Source: Seminavis robusta (lineage: Eukaryota > Bacillariophyta > Bacillariophyceae > Naviculales > Naviculaceae). Taken from it: 27,796 nucleotides of DNA. The stretch lies in assembly GCA_903772945.1 (NCBI GenBank), contig CAICTM010001514.1:1-27796 (forward strand), in the 5' to 3' direction. Below are positions 18,373 to 27,796 of the stretch, piece by piece. Below the pieces are notes generated by a model that saw only the letters and a list, made by a program, of their open reading frames with translations, ran no database searches and was not told where the DNA came from. Position numbers and translations under genes: made by a program. How positions within the stretch are numbered: position 1 is the first letter of the stretch; each line of letters opens with the position of its first letter.

Positions 18373-20017
18373 TGCACCGTGAAGCGACTATTTGTCTTCT
18401 GCTAAAGTGACTAAATTATGGAGTATTCGGGATGAAAACAATCTGCATTTTGCGTTGCTTTCGTGGACCGACTGAATTGAATGTCAACCTGTGGGGATCC
18501 TGTCTTGCTTTCGATCAACTCTAGACTGTACGAAAAACCTTTACCGCAATGTACGAAAAGAAATGAACCGCACCGTACTTGTACTGCCAATGCATGGCTT
18601 GACTACTACAAGAATGCTAACTTAGAAGACTGTTTATAAAAAGCTCCGTTCCTGGTTTTTTATTGCCGTTGATTCAATCGGATGTGCTTTATTTGACCAT
18701 TGGGCTTGGATTGGTTTCCAGGAATATTCATAGCCGCACAAATTCAATTATATGAGATCAACTCTGGTTTCCAAGCACACTGAACAATTGCCAGACTTCT
18801 CAGGTTGTTGGTGTGATCTCCGCCTCTGCTTGCTAGTAAACCTTGACTTAACCTTCTGGGACCTGTATTGTGTTTGTGACAATTCTGCTTACTTTGTCCC
18901 TGCTTGGGGAAGACTGCCGTCATTTCACCCACGATACCGGTAGCGGTGTCTAGAGCTGGAAGCCGATTTCAGCAAGTCTTAATGGTTTCAACAGCACTCA
19001 CGAGCGACTGTGTCAATCTTCAACTTGAGCGTCTGTGGACTCTCCTATCCGAAGCTTGCAGTCTCCCTTGTGTTCTGGACATTTGCCTTTCTTGCATTGT
19101 TTACAGCAATACATGGCATTTTTTAGGCAGGAAGTGTTGGTCGCAGTGAAGGCGTCATGTCCAAAGCGGTAGGGCTACAGTTGTAATGCTTTGTGAAGTT
19201 TCTTCAAGCAATTGCATGGAAAAGGGGCTCAAATTGTCGTTTTGATTGCAGCTTTAGTCCAAACCCTGGCGGTGTAAAAGTGGTCGTACCCAATAGGAAG
19301 CAATTTGTGGCTTGACTCTCAGGTCCTCATATATTCCGGTTGAGGAAGACTTGGAAGCTCTTTTCCTCTTGAATGCTACCCGTAAGGCACACTTCTAAAC
19401 ATGATGGGACTGGCAATGCAGTCTCTAACACCATCGAGTGCTGTAAAGTACGCGAACAACTCTTGAAACCTGTTTGAAATGATCGGATTACCATGCGAGC
19501 AGCCGTCAAAGAGAAACTCGGTGGAGAGGGCTGGCTGGAGAGCTAGTCTGCGGCATTGTTGTTGGAGGGAGCGTCTCCTCTGCCTCAGGCTCCTGTTCCT
19601 TGGGATGCTTGCCTTCCTTCCGCACTTCCATTTTCTTGCTGTTTTGGTGACTCGACTCTTCATTCTGCCAACTCTCAACCACAAAAGAGCTTTGCCTCCC
19701 AAAAACAATGCCAATGCTGTGATGTTTCGTCATCAGAAGAGGAAATGGGTTTAGATTTCCAAAAATACAGCTCTGTTGCCTCACTTTTTGACCACCAACG
19801 TGTTGCCTCACTTTTTGACCGCCAACACGTCATTCACCTCGAAGCTCAAACATAGCCAGGCTTCTTCAATCTGATCATACCGGTACTAGTATGGTCCAGC
19901 CTCTTCAAAAAGGGGGGGCGAAGAGTTGGTAGATTATCTACGAAAGCCAGCGAGAGTCAGGCTTAAAAGCAAAGAAGAGTCGAAATCAACTAGATTGCTA
20001 TAGTCTTTGATCTGATC
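18373..20017. other. 1.6-kb gap, no supported gene
   Basis: Only short open frames occur. A minus-strand frame at 19376-19714 contains a fairly protein-like stretch (GNPIISNRFQELFAYFTALD), but it stops at once and has no recognised family; it may be a relic. A 27-bp tandem duplication lies at 19777-19826. The last 100 bp before 20018 should hold the promoter of the PGAM-type gene. Confidence 0.45.
19777..19826. repeat. 27-bp tandem duplication
   Basis: GTTGCCTCACTTTTTGACC appears twice, 27 bp apart, each followed by a near-identical CCAAC or GCCAAC. It is non-coding. Confidence 0.75.
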
Positions 20018-20821
20018 ATGAGACAAAACGTCCGTGCGTTGTCTTGGATCCTTCATCTTCTTCTCCTGGGAAGTTCCGACTCCTTCACGACGCTTCAATC
20101 GAGGAAAACTACCCTCCATGGCACCACCAGACGATTGCCCATGGCATCCGATAATGAGGAAGTGACGGTGATTGCTGGACCAAGTCTGCCAGAAATACCC
20201 CCCATGTCCAAACGACTCTTTTTGGTTCGACACGGAGAGGTCATCAACCCTGGAGGTGACAGACCGGTGTTCTACGGGGCCCTCGATGTTTCCCTTAGCC
20301 CTTTGGGAGAACAAGAGGCAACAGCAGCTGGGCAGTACCTTTCACAGTTTGACTTGGAGCATGTGTTTGCCAGCCCTCTTTCGAGAGCCATCTTTGGTGC
20401 CGAGGAAGTGAAGCGACTGCAAAAACGAGCAGATGCGCTGACCATTACAATCAACGACAATTTTAAAGAATTGGATCGTGGAGCCTGGTGTGGTAAGACA
20501 AAGGCGGAAATTGGACCAAAAGAGATGGACCGATTTGATGCCTGTGATGAATCTGTAACACCCGAAGGGGGAGAATCGTTTCCCTTTCTCAAAGCACGAG
20601 TATTGAAGGCGCGGGATGAAGCATTGGACAAGATCAGTGCTGGCAAAGCCGCAGCCGTCGTGTCGCACTTGCAAGTGACAAGATCCATGCTCAGCGAAGC
20701 CAATGGTCTTCCGACCAGCGCAATGGCCAAGCTCAAGATTGCCACGGCTTCAGTGACATGTATTGATTATGACATGGTGACAGGAACCCAAACTGTGCAC
20801 TTTGAGAGCTTCAAGCCTTAA
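20018..20821 (+). CDS. Histidine phosphatase (PGAM-type), probably plastid-targeted
   Basis: 267 aa. An N-terminal hydrophobic segment (WILHLLLLGSSDS) looks like a signal peptide. F-T-T follows, then a Ser/Thr/Arg-rich stretch poor in acids, as in diatom bipartite plastid presequences, although the ASAFAP motif is only partly kept. The catalytic domain starts near residue 65 with LFLVRHGE, where H72 is the phospho-histidine. GALDVSLSPLGEQEA, FASPLSRA and ELDRGAWCGKTKAEI follow in the usual order. The second histidine is H217 in VVSHLQVTRSML; most relatives have SHGG there. The family includes phosphoglycerate mutases and many phosphatases, and the substrate cannot be told. It converges with NSF, with 166 bp between the stop codons. 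Confidence 0.85.
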   Translation: MRQNVRALSWILHLLLLGSSDSFTTLQSRKTTLHGTTRRLPMASDNEEVTVIAGPSLPEIPPMSKRLFLVRHGEVINPGGDRPVFYGALDVSLSPLGEQEATAAGQYLSQFDLEHVFASPLSRAIFGAEEVKRLQKRADALTITINDNFKELDRGAWCGKTKAEIGPKEMDRFDACDESVTPEGGESFPFLKARVLKARDEALDKISAGKAAAVVSHLQVTRSMLSEANGLPTSAMAKLKIATASVTCIDYDMVTGTQTVHFESFKP

Positions 20822-20987
20822 GTAGGATTGCAATCCAGCAAAGACAGAGCTAACTAGAATAGAAAGGACAGGTAGAGGATGGTAAAAACACACAAAAGAA
20901 AGCAAGGGATGTCTAGTCATTTATGTCTATCTATTCAAACGACACTCTTGCCCGACAAAAAGGCAATGCACCTGCAAATCACGAAAC

Positions 20988-23563
20988 TCAGTAACCCGCT
21001 GCATGCAAACATTCCATAAAGACATTCACATTCACTGAACCATCGTCTGAACTCTGCTTGGCCATTTCTGCTACCATGAGAAGCTGCTTGATACCAATAG
21101 GTTTCTTGATCTGTCTGGCGATTGCCTTGGCATCTTCCTTGCTCATGTGAGCCGCAGATCGCAACACTTCGTAAAAGTCCTTGCCTTCAGCAATGAGAGG
21201 AACCGTTTGCGCCACGGAGAAAGCTTGAACCAGGCCAAGATCCTCCAGTAGGTGGCCGGCGCTGGTGGTACCAATAATGAGGAGCTTTCTTCCTTCGTCT
21301 GCAGGGATCTTCTTCAACAGAATCATCAACGTTTGAAGCACAGCATTACTGAAGCGAGGACCGATCGGAACGTATTCAATGAGTCGCTCAATGTCGTCCA
21401 GGAAGATCAGGCTGAGCGGTGATCGGTAGGAATCCATAAAGACTTTGTGGATCTGAGTACTCTTGGAGACGTCTGAATACCCAATCATTTCGTCGGCGCT
21501 GATCATTCGAACAAAGGGGAACCCAGATTCGACGGCTAGTTTGGCAGCAATGGCAGTCTTTCCGGAGCTGGCGGAACCTCTGTTGTGTGAAAAAGAGACA
21601 AGAAAGAGTGAGCAAACGGGGAAGCCAACATGGAAATCAGTTGAATAACATCCAAGGCGCACGTACTGTAGCAAAATGGACATGAGAGGTGTCTTGTCGG
21701 ACGATCGAACTTGTTCGACCAATCTCTCCAACGTTGACATAAGATTATCGAATGTATCACCATAGGGGACAAATCCATTGCGATAGTAGGCTTTGAGTTC
21801 TTGACTCTTGGCTCCGAACTTGGGTTCAATATCATTCAGGGCCCGCTCAAAGTCTTCATATTGCAGGACCAGATTCTTGATATCGGGAGCCTTTTTCAAG
21901 TCTTTCAAGTCGACACATCGTGTCAAAGCATATGACGATGCTGCCTTGACCAAACCCTCAATCTCGGCACCCGAAAAGTTCTTGGACTTCTCGGCAATTT
22001 CGGGAAGCCTCTGCAAGACCTCGGGAGTGATACGTTTGGCTTGTTGCATGCTTCGGGTGTGGATGTTAAGAATTTGCAGGCGTCCCTTGGCATCGGGGAG
22101 ACCAATTTCTACGTGCACCTCCAACCGACCAGGCCGCAGCAAGGCGTCATCAATCATGTCCTTCCTGTTTGTCATTCCAATCAGAAGAATGTTGTTCAAC
22201 GAGTCCACACCCTAAAACAGGAATAAACCAGGAATCTCGAGTCAGCCATTGTTTTTTGAGACGACGGAACTTTCAGGCAAGCAAAGAGTGCATCACACTT
22301 ACATCAATTTTGGACAAGAGCTGATTGACCACACTATCGGACACGCCGGTTCCGTCCTTGACTGACCCACGTTGCTTACAAATGGCATCCATCTCATCCA
22401 GAATGATAATGTGAAGCATACTGTTGTCACCGGCCTCTGCTTGTTCCTTTTCGGCATCCGCAAACAATTCTCGAATTTTCTCCTCGGATCCTCCTACAAA
22501 TTTGTTGAGAATCTCAGGACCATTTACAATCTTGGGTTCTCGGGCATTGAGCGCCTTTCCAATCTGACGAGCAATCAAGGTTTTCCCACAACCGGGAGCG
22601 CCACTGTCATAAGAATGCGGTAGTGCAAGTTCTGTCGTGAGCATTCGATCTTTTCGGCACGATCAATTATCACAATCCCAAAAATGCTCCGATTGAACTA
22701 CGGTACACTTACTATAACAGCATTCCACGGACATGAGTAATTCCCATTTCCTTGATGATTTTGCTGGGCCAAATGCGACTGGCAAAGGCTCGACGGAAGA
22801 TCTGGTTGAATTCCTGGTCCAATCCTCCAATTCCCAATTTTTCGAAATCAAAGTCACTGACAAAGATATTGTTGGCTTGTCCACTGGATCCTCCTTCCGC
22901 GACACGATCCCCTTCGAGCGTAATACTATTACAACCCTCCGCACGAGTAAATGTAATGTCTGTGGGTTGTAGCAATTGTCCCTCCTGAGGAGACGCATCG
23001 GGTGGTGCAGATTTGTCTTTGCTCTTCTTTTTCTTCAATTCCATGACTCCCGCACTCTTGACTGACAATTCCACTTTGGTCCCCTCAAAGTCCAACGCCA
23101 TGATCTGGCCAACGGCCAATACTTGTCCTTCTAAAATCATCAAGACAGTACTGGCCAGTCGATCCGTGTCAATTTCCTTTTGATGTTTTTTCCCACCACC
23201 TGAAGGTCCTTTGGGTTTGACCAACAAATCCACGGCAAAGACAACGGCCGCCAATGCGGGTGGTGGATAGGGTTGATACGGAGTCAGCGTGATTGGATGA
23301 GCCAGACTCAGCATGGCCGTTCGACGTTGCAAGCCATTCAGGGCGACTTGAGAATTCTCTACTTGGGCATGACCTTCAATGGCATAAGGCCTGTCCCCCA
23401 AACGAACCAAATACGACTTGCTGCCCTGATCAATCGGAGGAACCTTGTGCTGCGCGTAAAAATTGGCCACTTGCTCGTAGTTGTGTTGAGACACATAGAT
23501 CCTGTTAGTCAGAGCCAATCGGTTCGATGGGAGATTGCCAACTTGCAGCTTTAACTTGAACAT
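20988..23563 (-). CDS. NSF: Vesicle-fusing ATPase NSF/SEC18
   Basis: Four exons on the minus strand: 23563-22713, 22603-22303, 22211-21667 and 21579-20988. Introns of 109, 91 and 87 nt are all GT-AG, and every junction keeps frame, giving 762 aa against about 744 in animals. Residues 1-200 are the N domain that contacts SNAP/SNARE. D1 has GAPGCGKT (K291), [10 protein letters not shown] (E354), and the sensor/arginine region [16 protein letters not shown]2 has GSASSGKTA (K573) and [13 protein letters not shown] hexamers use ATP to pull apart SNARE complexes after membrane fusion. D1 Walker A has Ala and Cys where PPGTGKT is common, and D2 keeps the weaker LDDIE box usual for NSF. The first exon starts [14 protein letters not shown]; no nearer ATG fits better. 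Confidence 0.96.
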
Positions 23564-24140
23564 GTTGGTAGTGCTGTCTTGGTGGCGGTGCCTTGATGAT
23601 AGAAGAGACGATGGTTGATGTGGTTCGTAGAGACGAGGGTCTTTCGGTTACATGTGTGAGATCGGCTTGTTGTGAGTTGTGATCGAACAGATCGATGCTG
23701 TTCGAACGAAAATCTTTCTTCAGTGCCAGTCCCACTGGACACAGGACAAAAGATCGATGACCGTTGCGCAACACAATCATTAGGTGGTGTCTCGCGTTAT
23801 CCCATGCACCTCAATTCGGCTGACCACGATCGACTGTCGATTCGATTCGATTCGATTCGATTCGATTCGATTCGCCTCTATCTTCCGGTACCACGGACTC
23901 ACACTAGTAGTCTGGGTCACTCGGCTCAACTGTCTCTCATGCAGTTGGCTCGCAGGCACCAGTTGCCGAGGTTCGTGGCAACGAGCGACAGACTCGTAGA
24001 TACGGTAGTTGCCGAGTTGCCGAGGTTCGTGGCAATGAGGGACTCACTCGTCGTAATGATCATCTCGTCGAAACGAGTTCACAACGTTCGATGAACGGCA
24101 CTGAAAGATCTGCGTCTCCTCTCACTGTGAAAAGTCGGCT
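23564..24140. other. NSF upstream region with tandem repeats
   Basis: This should hold the NSF promoter. Besides the TCGAT run, a 54-bp-period duplication starts at 23962 and 24016: each copy has GTTGCCGAGGTTCGTGGCAA, then a variable GACTC-rich end. No other gene is seen. Confidence 0.5.
23837..23874. repeat. (TCGAT)n microsatellite
   Basis: Seven full TCGAT units plus TCG, uninterrupted. It lies in the intergenic stretch upstream of NSF. Confidence 0.95.
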
Positions 24141-24456
24141 TGTGCATGGAAATGAGGCCACCTGCTACTTCTTGTCAAAATGGTTGTCCCTGGGATTATT
24201 TGGCTGCTATCAGAGGCCATTTGGACATGTTGAAGCGGGATCGTGAAAGTGGTTGTCCATAGCAGATAGAAAGAGACACGTCGCACAACTACCAGATACG
24301 GATATCTGAAGTGGACCCATGAAAATGCTGTCCATGGCAGGGACGGAAACAGCCACACGTGTCACACACAGCCAGAAAGGGCCATTTGGAATGCCTCAGA
24401 TCCACTCATGAAAATGGCTGTCGAACGGACATTTCAAGCTGCCAGATGCAACCTAA
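24140..24456 (+). pseudogene. Ankyrin-repeat protein remnant
   Basis: A frame starting at 24176 reads QNGCPWDYLAAIRGHLDMLK, then RESGCP, stop, more sequence, a second stop, and finally ARKGHLECLRSTHENGCRT. GHLE-x-L and HENGCPW spaced by about 30 residues are hallmarks of the ankyrin repeats that abound in diatom proteins. Two in-frame stops (TAG near 24254, TGA near 24318) and no start show it is dead. Only two or three repeats remain, with the middle one nearly unrecognisable. Confidence 0.7.
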
Positions 24457-24645
24457 GTGAAGTGATGCAATTGCTGCACTGGCTCTATCATTGTATGCTG
24501 AATGAAACTTATGTGCTTTAGGTGTCCGTGTGATTCAATCAAAAGTAGACAATGCCCAACGTTTCCCTCCCAGTTAGTACCGGTACATTAGTCTACCATT
24601 TCCATGTCATCATCGTAACGCCACGGTCACAGACTGGCAGAACTT

Positions 24646-26190
24646 CTAAGCACCACTTGCATTGAAACTGCTTCTTTGGGTGTCGAAGAAAATTCCACCT
24701 TGTGGTGTTGTGTTCCAAACGTAGTTCTGTATATAGTCTTTCGAAGCAGGAAAGAGAGAAAGAATTGTTACTCTAGCTAAGCCACAAGCATCGACGACTG
24801 GAGCAGAGAACCCTGACCAAGGGTCATTCAAGCCTACCTTGATAGTTTGCTGCCTGCATGAAATCAAATGCATCCAAAGTTGAAGGCAGAGTAATCCTGT
24901 CTTCGGATCTGAACTTTGCCGTCACGTCGGCATCTATTTGATATGGCAAATCAGCAGTCTCTTCAAAGCGGAAACCAACGAACTCATCTTCAATTGAGGC
25001 ATACGAGGGAAATTCTTCATCGGCACCACTCAATAGTTCGGTATAAAATAGGCTCGTTTGGTCCATCAAGCTGCCAATTTCCGGCCCTGTTGGGGGTCGA
25101 ATGGTTGCACCATCAAACAACCCAAACTCAAGGGTTCCTTCGACCACCACCTCATGGAGACAAGAGCATTCAGCGCAGGTGCAATTGACATTACAATCCA
25201 CACGAATGGAGATGGGGGCTATGCTACACATCAACTGTGGTAAGGTACCAGAGAGTGCATTGTTGAGTAGATTCAAATTTTCCATGGATACCATGCCAAT
25301 CCAAGGTGAGGGTATAGTCCCTTCCAAACGTGGGTTGCTGTGAAGGTTCAACCGGGTCAGCAATTCCAAACGGCCAAGCTGGGACGGCAATCTTCCAGAT
25401 AAATTATTTCGCTCCAACGAAAGTTCCTCAAGGTGACTCAACAGTCCGAGCTCCGATGCTTCCAAGGCTCAAAAGGCGCAAGGAGGTCATCAGACCCAAT
25501 TCTGATAGAATGCTCCCAGATAGATTGTTTCTTTCCAAGTTGAGTTCCTCAAGGGAAGTCATACCCTGCAGCGTTGCCGGCAAGGTGCCTTGGAAATTGT
25601 TTTCTCCCAACATCAGATCGGTCAGGTTCAGCAGTGAAGCCACCTCCGAAGGAATGGTTCCCGAAATATGGTTCCAACTCAAATCCAGCGTTGCAAGTGA
25701 GACAAAAATTCCGATTTCTGTGGGGAGAGGACCGGAAAGTCCGCCAGGTGACACAGTCAAAGTTGATAATGACTCTAACAGTGAGATCTCTGGGGGGAGG
25801 CTACCAGCAAGTCTGCCCAACTTCAGGGCACTCACTCTGCCAGATCCATCACACTGGTTCTCGCCATTCCAAAAGCACTCAGAAACATCATTTCGCAACC
25901 AAAAACTCTGTTGGTTTCCCCACACGTCACCAGATGTGCTATAGTAGATTGTCGCTAACGCAAACAGCTGTCGCCTTTGCCATGGGGGAAGAGTTGAAAA
26001 TTGTGGATGTAGCAGAAGCCAATCCATGGCCTTTGTTTGGGGGGTGGTTCTGTTGGTATCTAGCGCAATGGTTCTTTGCGTGTAATCCGGAAGAAAGAAG
26101 CTGACCTCAGTCGGACTTTGACTTGGTGAACTAGAGGGATGGGATGATGGGGATATGGACGGTGACACACTGCAATACACGGCTCTTAGC
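24646..26190 (-). pseudogene. LRR protein gene, frameshifted and 5'-truncated
   Basis: Reading the minus strand, a Ser/Pro linker (SPSISPSSHPSSSPSQSPTE) is followed by a cap region (ALATIYYSTSGDVWGNQQSF) and several plant-type LRRs (for example LEELNLERNNLSGSILSELG). Near 25470 the frame breaks: SLRLLSL should lead straight to a repeat continuing ASELGLLSHLEEL, but that lies in another frame. About 23 nt of one repeat seem to be missing. The second frame goes on through more LRRs and a Cys-rich cap (CNVNCTCAECSC). A GT-AG intron (24837-24738, 100 nt) then joins NYQ to DYIQNYVW, ending at 24646. Diatom proteins of this type normally have a cytosolic part and a membrane segment before the Ser/Pro linker. 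None is seen, and a possible acceptor (TATTGCAG) at about 26170 suggests upstream exons, now separated by the retroelement. Confidence 0.75.
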
Positions 26191-26234
26191 CTTATTCGCG
26201 ACTCGATCCTAGATAGGGTTTGAGTTCGACTCAT

Positions 26235-26644
26235 GACGTAGTCCTTCGCGAATAGTCATTGAGACAGGGTTCTCATGACTGCTAGTCATACTAGGTTGTC
26301 GATGAAACATCGCTCTAGATATTTAGCCGGCGTGGAAAGCTTCCACGCTACTAGACAGCTACTAGCTGAAGTTTCCACGTGTTCCGGAAATGGACCGTGG
26401 AGTACGTAGAGTTATTGCCATAACCTACGATATCACACTTCGAGGCCTCCCGCGGGAGACCAACTTCAATGAGCTTCACAACGATCTCTCTCATGGATTA
26501 GTTTTCGTAGCTTTCTAATCTCTCTCATAACTTTCATTCTCTCAAACTCAAAACACTCGAAAGATCTTTACACTAGCTTTTAGCGTAGTGCATTTTGTTA
26601 ACAAACACAATAGCTTTCAGCTACCCTCAACCTATTCCTTCACC
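26235..26644 (+). mobile_element. 5' part (LTR/leader) of an LTR retrotransposon
   Basis: A 410-bp region before the gag ATG, probably holding the 5' LTR and leader. It has a near-perfect palindrome at 26330-26348 (GCGTGGAA-AGC-TTCCACGC core), further TTCCACG copies, and a CT-rich stretch before 26550. I could not fix the LTR ends or a primer-binding site, because the partner LTR is outside the window. Confidence 0.4.
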
Positions 26645-27796
26645 ATGAAGATTGCTCAAGGAAAGCATGCGTTCACCAACTTCGAGAAACAGTTGCGTGA
26701 CAAACCCATTCTTCCTCTCGTGGACAACGATGAAGAAGCCGAGATCGACGATACTCGTGCAACCACCTACAAACTTCGCACCGTTCCTGCAGATGCAAAC
26801 AGTGCCAAATATACCTTCAAGGTAGCCATTATCAATGGTTCCAACACTCCGCGTCAGACCATCAAGTGGGCTACGAATATGGAGAAGGTCTTCGTTGGAC
26901 TCAACCTGGCCAATGCCGACGACAAACATCGCCTTCTCAAGGAGATGACTTCCAGCTCTGCGAAGAGTGCCTACGAAGCTGGGTGTGCAGGCCATTGTGC
27001 CGTGCGTCACCACAACCTACGACAAATTGCTGTAAACGCAGTTGCTCCACGCGACGTGGGTTCTGGAGAAACCGAAGTCCAATTCCAAGCTCGTGTTCAA
27101 GCCGCATGGGACGGTGCAGCGGAGCCCGCTCTAAGCGATGAGGACATCACCGTTGGAATCAACGCGGTTATCGAAGCAGCCTGTCCTTACAAGGCTCTCG
27201 AAAAACAGAAACGCTTCATGCGTCGCAAGATGCGTAAGCCTAGCGAGATGACAACTCGCGCCTACATCAACAACCTCACTCGGATGAACACCGATGAGCT
27301 TCCACGTTTGCCACCTTTCGGTGTCAATCAACAGTTGAACCAGGACGAGTTCATCGACATCATCTGTCATGGCATTCCTCGCTCCTGGATGCGCAAGATG
27401 GACGAACACGACTTCGATCCTTTCACTGCCGAGATGGCAGCGCTCATTGGATTCTGTGAGCGCATGGAATCCGCCGAAGACTTTGACAAAGGCAGTGATG
27501 CCAAGCAAGTTCCTTCGAAGAAGAACAACAGCAAGAAGTACAAGTCTACTCGCAACAACTCCAAGAGCGAAGAGAAGTGGTGTGATTACCACGGGTCCAG
27601 CACTCACAATACTGCTGATTGCATGACTCTGAAGAAGCTCAAAGCCAAGTCCTCGTCCGACAACGATAGCAGGCCAGCGTACAACAAGAACAAGACTTGG
27701 AAACGCAAGTCTGATGACGCCAAGTCCTACACCAAAAAGGAACTTTCGGTCCTTATGAAGAAAGTCTCCAACGCTGCGGTCAAGGCGGATCGCAAG
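26645..27796 (+). CDS. gag: LTR retrotransposon Gag (partial, runs off the window)
   Basis: Open for 384 codons from ATG 26645 to the window's end, with no stop. After an N-terminal region and a mainly helical capsid-like part (about 60-270: WATNMEKVFVGLNL, KRFMRRKMRKPSEMTTRAY, GIPRSWMRKMDE, DFDPFTAEMAALIGFCERME), a Lys/Asn/Ser-rich linker leads to a zinc knuckle: C313-x2-H316-x4-H321-x4-C326 (WCDYHGSSTHNTADC). Its second Cys is replaced by His compared with the classical CX2CX4HX4C. The tail is basic. Gag coats the element's RNA in virus-like particles. Pol presumably follows to the right. Ty1/copia or Ty3 class cannot be decided without Pol. The frame looks intact, so the copy may be young. 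Confidence 0.85.
   Translation, partial: MKIAQGKHAFTNFEKQLRDKPILPLVDNDEEAEIDDTRATTYKLRTVPADANSAKYTFKVAIINGSNTPRQTIKWATNMEKVFVGLNLANADDKHRLLKEMTSSSAKSAYEAGCAGHCAVRHHNLRQIAVNAVAPRDVGSGETEVQFQARVQAAWDGAAEPALSDEDITVGINAVIEAACPYKALEKQKRFMRRKMRKPSEMTTRAYINNLTRMNTDELPRLPPFGVNQQLNQDEFIDIICHGIPRSWMRKMDEHDFDPFTAEMAALIGFCERMESAEDFDKGSDAKQVPSKKNNSKKYKSTRNNSKSEEKWCDYHGSSTHNTADCMTLKKLKAKSSSDNDSRPAYNKNKTWKRKSDDAKSYTKKELSVLMKKVSNAAVKADRK

Noticed and set aside
24837..24873. Stop after NYQGRLE as the end of the LRR protein
   Set aside because: AAG-GTAGGC is a good donor, and a 100-nt GT-AG intron leads in frame to a further 30 codons.

Overview
The window looks like nuclear DNA of a diatom, probably a pennate one (for example a Seminavis-like species; inferred, not proven). 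The grounds are short GT-AG introns of about 90-120 nt, a plastid-type presequence ending in ANA-FAP, long intergenic stretches with small repeats, a diatom-style PSSxPS-plus-LRR protein, an ankyrin remnant of the ENGCPW type common in diatoms, and several transposons.

Layout. (1) 1-3000: a decayed PIF/Harbinger-like DDE transposase (+, two frameshifts and a stop) faces an intact coiled-coil ORF (-) that may be its accessory protein. (2) 4388-9000: a complete DNA transposon. It has 22-bp perfect terminal inverted repeats, a TAA target duplication, an unusual 1-kb foldback left arm full of GACTAAA/TTTAGTC motifs around a minisatellite, and one 978-aa transposase-like gene with two Cys/His clusters. 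(3) 9147-10502: a multicopy-looking gene with a possible Uma2/PD-(D/E)XK-like fold. (4) 11318-11784: two identical selenocysteine tRNA genes on the minus strand, with an array of six hairpin-forming ~30-bp units between them and a shared upstream element. (5) 12482-23563: the housekeeping block. It holds a plastid YbaB/EbfC-like protein, the DEAD-box helicase HAS1/DDX18 (three exons), DCP1, a hypothetical protein, a histidine-phosphatase (PGAM-type) protein and NSF/SEC18 (four exons). (6) 23564-27796: decaying sequence with a pentanucleotide microsatellite, an ankyrin-repeat relic, an LRR pseudogene, and the 5' part of an LTR retrotransposon (leader plus gag) that runs off the right edge.

The housekeeping genes are not a pathway. 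HAS1 acts in ribosome assembly, DCP1 in mRNA decapping and NSF in vesicle fusion. The EbfC-like protein and probably the PGAM-type enzyme are plastid-directed. The two tRNA-Sec genes mean the organism decodes UGA as selenocysteine. The most interesting items are the 4.6-kb transposon, which I cannot place confidently in a named superfamily, and the duplicated tRNA-Sec genes with a conserved element at the same distance upstream of each.
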